A DNA stretch of 64,000 bases from Synaphobranchus kaupii. Taxonomy: Eukaryota > Chordata > Actinopteri > Anguilliformes > Synaphobranchidae. The notes below the pieces were generated by a model, which saw only the letters and a program-made list of their open reading frames with translations, had not been told where the DNA came from and ran no database searches. This document shows positions 33,943 through 44,547 of this stretch, in pieces (position 1 is the first letter of the stretch; each line of letters begins with the position of its first letter). Location of the stretch: assembly GCA_029718625.1 (NCBI GenBank), contig CM056389.1, positions 20,989,381-21,053,380 on the forward strand. The letters run 5' to 3'. The position numbers were made by a program, and so were the translations under genes.

Positions 33943-35409
33943 TTAACGATTTAAATATTAATTTACCTCAAAGCGTAGGCCTGGCTGTAAATAACGTTAG
34001 GCTAACCACTTATTTTTTCTAGTACCCCAAGTCGCATCACATACATCACAAAGACCGACAGCCAGCTCACTCACCAGAGTCTGTCTGCTCTCTGCAGTTG
34101 AACACTGAACAGTAACAGTGGCATTATGTCGGTCTCACGAATCGTTGTGTTACAATCGCAATAATATTTTGTAGCTCAACTGAAACTGCTACTGCAGGAG
34201 AAACACAGCCCCTCTCTTTGTCGGACGTTTACTCTCAGTGTGAGAAGGCGCGAACGTTATTGTTCAGTAAGTATTAACCTATATGAACCAGATTCTTATA
34301 AATATACATAATTAGGCCTCTATAATTTTCCATTTTCTTTTTCATGTCCAGTGAACAACAGTCATCCATGGATGGCTAAATTGTGTTGGAAACGCGTCTT
34401 GGAGGCCTTTTCAACGGCATTTTGTGGCATTTCGCGCACTGGGTCAGATTACACCAAACTGTTTATCTATATGTCACGTTTTCGGTCAAGGATGTTCGCC
34501 AAATTCAATAAACCTGTGATCTGCGTTAGGTTACCTGATCCTGAGGTAAAAGGTAACTAGCTAAGCAAACGTTACTTTACCCACGGTTTACCAATCATAT
34601 CAAATGTAAGTAAATTTTACATTAACCTAATCGTTATATTACTATACTATGACTATACCATTAACCTAATCGATATCCAAAGACAATGTTTAATCTGGCC
34701 GCATTTTTTTTATTTAAACGTTAAATTTAACGTTAAGTCTGAATGTTACAGATTAAAATTGCTTTGAAATGCAGCATAGGCTGAAAGTTTCATTACATTG
34801 AGAGTAATTCATTTTTAATTCCCGTCACTGGTGATCATTGATGTTGACTTTTGTAGGTAATCCATTGTGTTTGATTTTGGGTGTCTCTTTTCAAATGTAA
34901 TCAGTACTCATACCCTCAATGTTATAATCTATAACTTCGCTGCTTTTTGAAGAAATGTTTTTAAACAGGAAGTGTAGGCTACCACCATCTGAAAATGGGC
35001 TAAATTCTTAGTTTTACACAATCCATAAAGACTATTTTGTCATACTTGAATGAGCTACATGGTATTTTCTCTTATTGTTTCAAAAGGTTAGTTAACCAAC
35101 ATAGGGACTGCCACAGTCATATCTGTACAAGTATAGCTCTGTAATTGAAATGGTAAACAAGCAGGCACTTTAAGGATGCCAACCTACATTTGCATATAGC
35201 AAAACCAACACAAATTATTGATCCTTTGTAGCAGTGCAATGCATACTAGCAAAGAAACCCACCTCCTGTAACTAGACTGCATTGACTGCTCTGCTACATG
35301 ACTGCACCTGCTAAATGACTGCAACTGACAATTATTTGAGAGCCGTAGGGAGATTGTGGAGGGGGTCCTGCAATATACATATTTTATTTAGTGTGATTGC
35401 AATATGATC

Positions 35410-35640
35410 AGTCTGTCCGTCTCTATATTTTTCCCTCCATCTATCTCCCTCCTCCCTCTATTTCTCCCTCCATCTCCCCTATCTCTTTCTCCCTCCCTCT
35501 CCCTGTATTTGTCCCTTCCTCTCCCTCTGTATCTCTGCTTCCTTTTCCCTCTGAATCCTATATTTTCTCTCTCTCCTGTATTTCCTCTATCAATCCCCTC
35601 TAGCATATTTACCCTCTGTCTAACTTCTGTTTATCCTGAC
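35410..35640 (+). repeat. Polypyrimidine low-complexity tract
   Basis: An irregular CCCTCC/TCTCTC-rich stretch of about 230 bases. Reading frames on both strands across it are compositional artefacts. Confidence 0.8.
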
Positions 35641-36104
35641 CTCTATCCTCTCTCAAACATCTGTCCTCTATATATGTTCATAAGAGGAAACACTCTACTT
35701 GTCAACTTAGAAATAATGCAATTATTGAGAGGTGATACAATTTTGAATCATTTGACATTTAAGTGATATTGCACACTTGTACATCAGTATTTTCACACAA
35801 ATAATGCTTTCTTTATTAAAATTCCTAAATAATGCTTTCTGTGTTTTGAATTTTAGCAGCGAAATGGTGTAAATGTTGAGCCATCACTATGATGGTAGAC
35901 CTACACAATTACAGTCATGGTCTTGAATTGGACTCGCATTGGTCTGGTCTCGGTCTTGGTCTTGGTCTCGCCCCCCCTCAGTCTTGGTCTTGACTCGGTC
36001 TCGCCACCTCAAAGTCTTGGTCTTGACTCGGACTTGATACGCTTTGGTCTTGGTCTTGACTCGGTTTCGGTTTAGGTGGTCTCGACTACAACACTAGTTT
36101 CTGC

Positions 36105-38505
36105 ATTTGAATGGATCTCTATGGGAATTGGGGGGGTGGGACTAGATTTAGCTGTAAATTACACTGGAACAGTACGGTAGAGCTGGGTGGTACAGGCTGC
36201 CGTTTTTTCGCTATAACCAACCGGTATGACATCACAGAGCAATGGTATTTTATTGTTTTGAATCCAATGAATATTAAAAATTACACGTAGCAATAGTATG
36301 ATAAAAGATTTTCCATGTGACATTGCAAACAAAACATGCAGATAAATTTTATATCACTATGTTGAGTTCATATTGTAAAAAAAAGTCATTTATAAGAGGT
36401 TTGTTTTATATATTTGCCAGTTTGTGAATTGACGCTATTAATTTTTATTGATTTTAGTTGATAATTATTATTTTTTTATGCAAAATATGTTTATTGCGTT
36501 GATTAGATAAAGCACTGTTTCTGTAAAAATACTGATGTTTGTTCAATCTTTGTTCAAAACGGAAAATGGGAAAAAAATAATATATTGGTTATCGGAATTT
36601 TACCTCCTCGTAATCAGTATGAGTGACAGAATTTTCATATGGAATGGACGCCATCTCAAACATCCACCGCTGCGCCACCTCTATTTTTTACATAAAAACA
36701 TATTTTAACTTACTGTAATGAACTGCATTAGGAACTACAGTATATCTATGGTAAAACTTGTTGGTGATGACGCGCCACACTACATATATAGGGGTATTCA
36801 TTCATTTTTGTTCTCTCTTCTTCCTATCTATCGTTACCTAACCTGTATATACTTGAGAATAATAAACAGCACGATTGTGCACCGGGAGCCATTACTCTCT
36901 GTACTTTCATTAACGTTACTTCCCTTACTATAACTTGCTTATCTCAATGACAGAACTCCAACAAGAAGACTGTTACATTACGCTGGGGGTGTCTTAATCA
37001 AACTGATTGAAAACCCCTGCTTAAGATAGTCAATCATTCAAACCCCCCCCCCCCCCCCCCCCCGCAATGCTGAATACGTGGTTGTGGCCTTGCTTCTCTG
37101 TGTCACTCTGCTTCCTAATACGGCAACACCTTATATAATCTATATGTACATGAAAATAAATTGATGTGTAATGTGACCTCAAATCACAAAAAAATGGTTA
37201 AGTAGGCACACACACACCTGTGTTAATTACAGTGACTTATCAGCCCAGGGTTTAAAAGTGTGCCTCTTTCCACAGTGGATGTGCGAGACCAGGGGATACC
37301 TGCAGCATAGAGAGAGAGAGAGAGAGAGAGACAGAGTGCGGCAAAAGCCCTGAGAACATAACGTTTAGGCTTAAAAGTGAGCCTCTTTCCGTAGTGGGTG
37401 TCTGAGACTGGAGAATACCTGCAACAGAGACAGAGAGAGAGAGCGCGAGACAGAGTGCGGCAAAAGCCCTGAGAGCGTAACGTAACGTGCCGAAAAATGT
37501 TTTGGTTTATTTTGTCTTTCTTATTTTAGTTTATTATTTCTGTTAGGATCTTGTGAGGGTTATTGGTGAAGATATTTGTTAATTTGTTTGTTTGAAGAAC
37601 GCACTCTCTTCAATAAACCCCAGTGAAACCTGGCATTGCTGCATTCCCCTGTGTCCTGCTATTCTGTCCCTCCCAAGGAGGTCATTAGCATGTAACATAC
37701 ATGATTACCTCCAAGGATAAAAAAATCCACAATTAAATTTGTTCCTCGGGTGCTAATTATTCTTTAGCCTGTTGATCTGCCATTTTCTCATCTACAGGAT
37801 GAGAAAGCCGGTTTTCTTGATCTACAGTGTAACTGTGCTGAAATGCTAACCACCTTTAGCTCAGTTCTGGGAGATGAAAAGGTCTTTATTTGTATCAAGC
37901 TTTTATACAGTGTGTCTTAAAAGTGTGCCTTACAGAGAAAAAATACAGTACAAGAAGGGGAAATTAGAGCAGAGAGATCTTAAATAATGTGTAGTGTTGA
38001 ATGGTTTTTATTATAACTGCATAATAATATAATTTTTTTTAACTCATACAAATAAATATTATGAAAGACAACATAACTAAACACAAGATTGCAATTATTA
38101 TGCCTTATTTATAAAAAGTTAAAAGGTTACTTTTTAATTGTTTTTTAAATGTAGATATGTGTTTTATAATGAAACAGATCCATGGGGAAAAGACAGGGGA
38201 TGGTTCACATTGTAGCAGAACAATACAGGACATGATCATCCTCAGTACAGCAAAGTAAAACCATTGTAGGATTTCACTTCAAATGTCCTCTGCCCAGCAG
38301 GCACAAAACTTTATTGCAACTTCTACAATGCTGTAGCAAAGTTATTCCAATGATAAGTGTTTTTACTAGCCAAACCACAACTTTACAGCTATGTTTGAAA
38401 AAAGGTCAATTTGACACTTTTTTTCTGTAGAAAATGGTTTAGATATGTAACATTTAAAAAAGAAAAACTGTCCTCAACCTCAATACATTTTAAAAACTGG
38501 TTTCC
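36105..38505 (-). repeat. Downstream flank of OR module B
   Basis: It matches 55962-58411 of module C over nearly the whole length and parts of modules A and 0. It includes a C run at 37047-37064 (shorter in module C at about 56937-56947) and a copy of the LTR-like repeat. No gene is present. Confidence 0.75.
37195..37672 (+). repeat. LTR-like repeat copy with internal duplication, module B
   Basis: It matches 7913-8280 but lacks the TGTGGCAGGG start. The GAGCCTCTTTCC...GCAAAAGCCCTGAGA part is present twice (about 37258-37360 and 37375-37480), separated by GA microsatellites. The AATAAA signal and CATTCCCCTGTGTCCTGC end are kept. Confidence 0.5.
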
Positions 38506-39462
38506 CTATTTCAGCACAACAGTGGATTTTAAAAACTTCACGATGTTTGTGCGAATACCTTTCGTGGCAATGCCGTAGATGATTGGGTTTAATGTGGGGG
38601 GCACGACGACAGGTAAAATTGCGCAGAACTTCTTGGTATTGAGGCTGATCCCTTGAGTCTTGTAGGCCGTGATAAGAATGATTGTGGAGAGCTCAAAGAG
38701 GATACAAATGGAGAGATGGGAGGCGCACGTCTGTATGGCCTTGTTTGTACTGTTTTTCTCCTGTTTGACCACACACGCAATGATAATCTTCACATAGGTA
38801 AAGGTGATGATTAAGATGGAGCCCGCAGTAAACATGTAAGATGTGAAGAACATGTATAAGTTGTTTACAGGGTTGGGAATGCACGCCAGCTTCAAAATGG
38901 CCCCAGTGCCGCAGTAGACGTGCTTGATTAACGTCCCACACAGCGGGATTCTCACGGTCAGAATAATAATGATTGTGACCTGGCTGAGCGGAATTAACCA
39001 GGCGAGAAAACACAGTGAGGCCAGTCTCCCAGTGGTCATGATGGCGTGGTAGTACAGTGGCTTGCAGATGGCCACGTAACGGTCGTACGCCATGGCTGAT
39101 ATAATGGTACAAACGGCTGCAGCGTAAAAGTACACAGAGAAGGCCTGGAAAATGGCTGCCACGTAGCCGATGGTCTTGTTCCCTGTCAGGAAGTGAGACA
39201 TCAGCTGGGTCATGACTACCGTGCCCCCGAGCAGGTCGCACGCTGCCAGGTTGCACATCATCACGTACATGGGCTTGTGGAGCTTGGTGTCTGCGGCGAT
39301 CACAGTAACCACGGTGATGTTTCCCAGCAGCATCACGGCGTACACAATGAGCGAGACTGCAAACAGGGGGTAACCCTGCTGCCTGGTTATGCTGAAACCT
39401 TCCACAGTGAACACGATGGGCTGCTTCAAAGGTACATAGGAAACATTTTCCAGCTCTGCCAT
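38506..39462 (-). CDS. Olfactory receptor, intact (OR B), mosaic of A-like and C-like sequence
   Basis: 318 residues from the Met equivalent to that of OR A (MAELENVS). It has the family signatures: NVS near the N-terminus, LHKPMY, MAYDRYVAIC, KAIQTCASHL and NPIIYG. The TM3 Cys is again replaced by Ala and the three loop Cys are kept. Residues 1-51 are identical to OR A, whereas the rest follows OR C (for example MYVMM, GTVVM, LMSHFLTG, FSVYFYA), with private differences. The upstream flank is also A-like. This fits gene conversion or unequal exchange. It ends four residues before OR A does. Confidence 0.95.
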   Translation of the reverse strand: MAELENVSYVPLKQPIVFTVEGFSITRQQGYPLFAVSLIVYAVMLLGNITVVTVIAADTKLHKPMYVMMCNLAACDLLGGTVVMTQLMSHFLTGNKTIGYVAAIFQAFSVYFYAAAVCTIISAMAYDRYVAICKPLYYHAIMTTGRLASLCFLAWLIPLSQVTIIIILTVRIPLCGTLIKHVYCGTGAILKLACIPNPVNNLYMFFTSYMFTAGSILIITFTYVKIIIACVVKQEKNSTNKAIQTCASHLSICILFELSTIILITAYKTQGISLNTKKFCAILPVVVPPTLNPIIYGIATKGIRTNIVKFLKSTVVLK

Positions 39463-40212
39463 CAGACCTTGAAAACAGTAACACATTCACATGTGTGATC
39501 AGAGAAATCCTATTACAGCTGCAATAACAAAAACATCTCTAGTTCCCAGGTCTTCTAGAATGGTCTGCATTGTTACCAACGCTCACACAGTATTGTCTCA
39601 TAGATGCGCCAAATAAAGTAACTGCAACATGTTATTTTGCTGTACTCTGAATGGTGTAAAGGTGAGGTCTTACCTGTCTCAGGTTTAAGGTTGGCAGTCC
39701 TCTCTTCCTGATGGGCTATCAGGCTTTATCCTTCTCTCCCCTCTCTGTCCTGTCAATCATTTTAGAGGCAGGAGAGGACCGCCCCTGGACCCAGTAATGA
39801 TGTAATGCGCTGAAAGATGGGTTGCACATACTGCTGCTTTTGACACGTTACTGCAATGTGCAGTTACAGTGCTAAATGCAGCCAAGAGAAACAGGCCCAC
39901 AGATGCAGCCTCCCTCTGAGATATATTTTTACTGTAATATTGTACCATTTCTGTTCTTTTGTATGATTATTATTTTTATGTAAAGCACATACTGGCTGGG
40001 GTCCAATCAACATTTGCTATGAATGTTCACTTCAACAACAACAAATAAAATCTATAAAACATTTAGCTAAATGTACGAAACATTTACTAAATGTATGAAA
40101 CACTGAGGCTAAATGTTTCATACATTTAGGAAATGTTTTGTACATTTAGCTAAATGTTTCATACATTTAGGTAAATATTTAGCTAAATGATCCACACATT
40201 TATCTAATTGTA
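39463..40212 (-). repeat. Upstream flank of OR module B
   Basis: Nearly identical to the OR A upstream DNA as far as about 39860, then continues as the flank found right of the tandem array (25932-26284), without the 780-base insertion. It marks the pre-insertion state. The ACATTTAGCTAAATGT minisatellite lies at about 40060-40205. Confidence 0.75.
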
Positions 40213-40981
40213 CACTGCCTGGCAAAAAAAAAAGTCGCACATGCTAATATTTCGTTGGACCGCCTTTAGCTTTGATTACAGTGCGTATTCGTCGTGCCAT
40301 TTTTTCGACAACCTTATGCAACGTCACAACATTTATTTCCATCCAGAGTTGCATTAATTTGTGGTCGAGATCTTGTTTTGACGATGGGAGAGTCAAACCC
40401 CTCCGTAAAGTCTTCTCCAGCACATCCCAAAGACCTTCAATGGGGTTAAGGTCAGGACTCTGGTGGCCAATTCATGTGTGAAAATGATTCCTCATGCCCC
40501 CTGAACTACTCTTTCACAATTTGAGCCCGATTAATCTTGGCATTGTCATCCTGGAATATGCCCATTGATGGGATAACCTGGTCATTCAGTACATTCAGGT
40601 ACTCGGCTTGTGGTATTGTGTAAAATAGGATATATTTTACTACGTTAATTATGGCAATGCGGCTGTGACGTCAGAGGGGAGAGTTCAAGAGAACGGAAGT
40701 ATTAGTTTGGGCTGGATCCGCATGGTGAGCAGTACTGTATGTTCCAGTTGCAGTGCTTGAATAAATGACATTGAGTTATCCGTATGCCAAGTTGTACAAG
40801 AACATAATTTACATAGCTTAACACGACACAGCTGAATTCATTTTATTGTTGCATAACGTTGCTGAGCTTAGACCTGACCAACTGAAGCAACCCTAGATCA
40901 TAACACTGCCTCCAGAGGCTTGTACAGTGGGCACTATGCATGACGGGTGCAACGGCGACTTTTTTTTTTGGCCAGGCAATG
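40213..40981 (-). mobile_element. Tc1-type transposon relic (module B), both ends present
   Basis: TA flanks both ends (40211-40212 and 40982-40983). The ends CACTGCCTGGC plus A run and T run plus GGCCAGGCAATG are inverted. The minus strand holds degraded transposase sequence, as in module A. An unrelated AT-rich block at about 40622-40860 interrupts it. It lies directly against the left LTR of the large Gypsy element. Confidence 0.75.
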
Positions 40982-41005
40982 TATGTGTGGCCTCCACTAT
41001 ATATA

Positions 41006-42534
41006 CACTACTCACAAAAAGTTAGGGATATTCGGCTTTCGGGTGAAATTTCAGGATGAACCTAAAATGCACTATAACCTTTACAGGTGAAATTAATTTG
41101 ACCTTCTCTAAACTTTTGAATGCACATGTCCAACTATTCAATGTTTCAGTACTTTTTGCACAACTTGCTGTTCTCTAACAAGGAGCTGAACGGCAAAATT
41201 CACAACAGGTGTTTGATCCATGAATCGACCAATAAATTTCCTGGTTCAATTAGAATTGGTATTTAAACAGTCCTCTTCATCATGCTGTTCACATTTTGAC
41301 ATCATGAGACCAAGACGACACCTAACAATTGATCAACAGTACCTCGCCATTGCGAGGCTTCAAACAGGATGTTCTCAGAGGGAAGTGGCCACTGAGCTTA
41401 GAGTGTCACAGTGTCATCAGCAGGTTGCAACAGAGATACAGAGAGACTGGAAGAGTCACAGAAAGGCATAGAAGTGGACGTCCTTTGGCCACATCCCACA
41501 CTGATGACCGCTTCATTGTGAACAGTGCCCTGCGGAACCGGATGATGAATGCCACTCAACTCCAGGCACATTTAAGGGAGGTGAGAGGCACCCAAGTGTC
41601 ACGTCAGACCATTCGAAACCGTTTACATCAGCGTGGTCTGCGTGCTAGACGACCTGCAAGGGTACCTGACCACACCACCAGGCACAGGCGTCATCGTCTT
41701 GCATGGGCCAGGGAGCATTTACGCTGGACGAGGGACCAGTGGGCCTCAGTGCTGTTCTCTGATGAAAGTCGATTCACGTTGAGCAGAAATGATGGCCGCC
41801 AACGATGTTGGAGACGTCAAGGAGAGCGCTATGCATCAGCCACTGTTGTCACCAGATGACCCTTTGGTGGTGGCGGTGTTACAGTGTGGGCAGGTGTGTC
41901 TAGTCAATACAGAACTGCCCTACACTTTGTGAATGGTACAGTGACAAGCCCATACTACCTGAATAACATCATTAATCCAGTCATTGTGCCCCTGCATGAA
42001 CAACACAGGCCTAATTTCATCTTCATGGACGACAATGCTCCAGCTCATCGAGGTTGCATCATTAGGGAAAGGCTGCTGGAGACTGGGGTACCTCAAATGG
42101 AGTGGCCTGCACTTTCTCCAGACCTGAATCCCATAGAAAACCTATGGGATCAGCTGACTCACCGTGTAGAGGCTCGTAACTCTGTACCCCAGAACCTCAA
42201 TGACCTGAGGGCCGCCCTTCAAGAAGACTGGGATGCCATGCCTCAGCAGACAATAAGTCGTCTTGTGAACAGCATGAGACGTCGTTGTCAAGCTGTAATT
42301 GATGCTCAAGGGCACATGACAAGTTATTGAGACATTGACATTTTTGTTGTGGTATACCCACCACTGTTGTTGGCTTTTGTTTCAATAAATTGTTTGAGAT
42401 GAGGAAATCACCATTGCATGCTTCTACTTAAATGCCCTACTTTCATGATACGTATAATATCACTGTAGCGTGAACTTACATTTTCCATAAATTTCACCCG
42501 AAAGCCAAATATCCCTAACTTTTTGTGAGTAGTG
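41006..42534 (+). mobile_element. Tc1/mariner transposon in the 3' LTR (1529 bp)
   Basis: TA flanks both ends. Inverted repeats start CACTACTCACAAAAAGTTAG and continue for about 48 bases with one mismatch (TTCGGC against TTTGGC). It differs from the copy in the other LTR by one 2-base deletion and a few substitutions. Confidence 0.93.
41304..42330 (+). pseudogene. Tc1 DD34E transposase, inactivated by a 2-bp deletion and a nonsense change
   Basis: Same gene as 52061-53089. After codon 36 or so a 2-base deletion near 41410 shifts the frame in the helix-turn-helix (RVSQ). Further on, TGA at 41857-41859 replaces a sense codon. The rest, from the FSDESRF motif to DDNAPAH and NPIENLWD, is otherwise conserved. 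One second-Asp neighbourhood change (HRGC for HRGR) is also present. It cannot make a functional enzyme. Confidence 0.93.
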
Positions 42535-44490
42535 TATATATATATATATACACACATTTGTACTGACTACGCCACTCCCAGTTGCAAGGGTGGGAGAGCC
42601 CTATTACATTTAGTCCAGGTGAAATCCCCAGCAGGTTCAATAAAGAAATACAGAAATGCACAGCTGATCAAATATAATTTCCTTTTATTTTACCACATCA
42701 TTATAGTTGACAGGAGATGGGTTAGTGCACCCGATGATAAAAAAAACAAGTGAACCAAGTGCAATCAGAAAGCTTTAGCTATTCCAAACGAGCATTATAC
42801 TTCTTTGGTTGTGCAATTATATAGGCCCATCACATCCACATAGGGCCCTTGCGTAAACATGTAAAAACACAGTACACCGGCAGACCCTGCTCACACTAGT
42901 ATCGCACGGCAAACCCCCAGCAAAATAAGTCACACACCAAAAAGACAGATTAAATAGGGTGCATAAGAAAACTCAGCACAATCAATATGACACTGCACTC
43001 TGTGACCTAGCCTGGACTGGCCTATACACATAGGTCCGGGTGAATATTGCACTTGCCTGTTGTTCAATATTGCACTATGTCGTTAAGGATTGCACCAAGA
43101 TATTCAATATTACACTGGCCCACGTGCCACACTTGGTTTAAATATATGTATAAAAAAAAGAAGGATATTGCACTTTACCTTGATATATTGCACATTGTCA
43201 TTTAGTATTGCACCAAGATATTCAATATTACACTGGCCCACGTGCCACACTTGGTTTAAATATATGTATAAAAACAACTATTGCACATTACCCAATTCAT
43301 CCTTATTAATACGCTTCATATACTGGTTAGAGCTCATAGGAAATATACACAATTGATAAAATTCTACATGGGAAAAACAGTGGTACGCCCCTAGGATTGT
43401 AGCAGCCTTGGGCTATGCACCACCGCCACAGCAGCCACCTAGGAGTCAACATTAATTATATTTAAGCTTTTGACATTCAATGTGTAACCGTTTGGTTATA
43501 TTTCACCCCAATCTTAGTATGAGAGAAATCTTAACCGACACTATACCCTGGTGGAAAGCACACTACCTTTTGTTCTGCTACCAAAATATGTTAACAACAT
43601 AAATAAGGCTTCATCCACGGCCTACATTGAGGTAGGAACATCAGTCGTACATCTCAATAGCATTAGCACAACAGTCAATCATGCGCTAAGCTATCAACTG
43701 CATATTCAAATACATCAAATAAAGACCTGCAAGCAAGGTACCTTTAAATATCAGTCTTCCCTGTCCCCGTCCTTGGTTTCCACTACGATTCCGTCCTTCC
43801 CCCCAACTGTTACAGCGGGAACTTTAACAGTAAATAATACCATTACTACTCTGTAGGCCAGGATTCGCATGCGAATTAAAAGAATACGACCATTAGTCGA
43901 AGCACAAAGGACATAATGCACATGCCGTTCACGATAAAGGGATACCCACAGGCTAACAAAGCGTACAATTACCTTTTTCGTTCTGTTCTACTCAATCTTC
44001 TCCTTGCCTGGGTTGAAGGTTCCCAGTAGGCTCCAAACCATCACGTATGACCAGCCACACTACAGCATATTACGATAGAATTATAAACTAGCAAATACAA
44101 AGTTATTGCCACGCCAACGAACATTAATTCAACTCGCATGCGAACGCCATAGCCTACCTCTCCGGTAATTCAGCAATCCTCCGTCAAACAGCCAGGAATT
44201 ACGTGTCCCAATATACACGGTGGCTTGCTCGTGGCACAAGTGAGCTCAACAAAACAAAAGGCCGCAAGTCTCGTGAGACCTAGTCAATTAACACGACTCC
44301 TTAAATTACCCGCACGAGACTCCCTGAACTTCCTAACTTCCTGCTGGGTCTTAAAGCCCCCCCTTGTTGGCTTCCCCAAAACCAAAGGGACAGCTAGTGA
44401 GACTGACAGAGTATATGCTAATGGGGAGAGAGCACGAAAACCCCCAAGAGGAACGAAACTGACCAAAAAATAGTACTCCTACCCCTTACA

Positions 44491-44504
44491 TCTACCCCCA
44501 CCTT
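44491..44504 (-). other. Polypurine tract of the Gypsy element
   Basis: On the minus strand AAGGTGGGGGTAGA stands directly before the 3' LTR. It primes plus-strand DNA synthesis. Confidence 0.75.
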
Positions 44505-44547
44505 GAAACGGCACCGTCCCGGTGACCTATACCCTTTTTTTTTCAGC

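Larger units (their letters stand above)
32617..36096. mobile_element. hAT element, 3.5 kb, non-autonomous, with 8-bp target duplication
   Basis: The ends TAGAGTTGTAGTACTCGAGA and the complement of CTCGACTACAACACTA form imperfect inverted repeats. Perfect GTTTCTGC copies flank it (32609-32616 and 36097-36104). The paralogous module C has the uninterrupted target (GTCTCTGC, 55954-55961), which proves the insertion. Subterminal regions are built of GGTCTTGGTCTCG-like repeats. No transposase is recognisable; a 69-codon frame at 34351-34560 has no known motif. A piggyBac-like MITE is nested inside and a pyrimidine tract lies at 35410-35640. Confidence 0.85.
40986..44490 (-). repeat. 3' LTR of the Gypsy element (3505 bp, with Tc1 inside)
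   Basis: Almost identical to 51723-55247 over its whole length, including the Tc1 at the same position 20 bases or so from the end. Differences are single bases and short indels, so integration was recent. Short frames in it (for example about 43551-43856) occur identically in both LTRs and have no recognisable domain. Confidence 0.95.

Noticed and set aside
35388..35766. Frames on both strands over the pyrimidine tract
   Set aside because: Low-complexity artefacts.
44225..44473. 82-codon plus frame present in both LTRs of the Gypsy element
   Set aside because: Duplicate by LTR identity only; no domain and no independent conservation.
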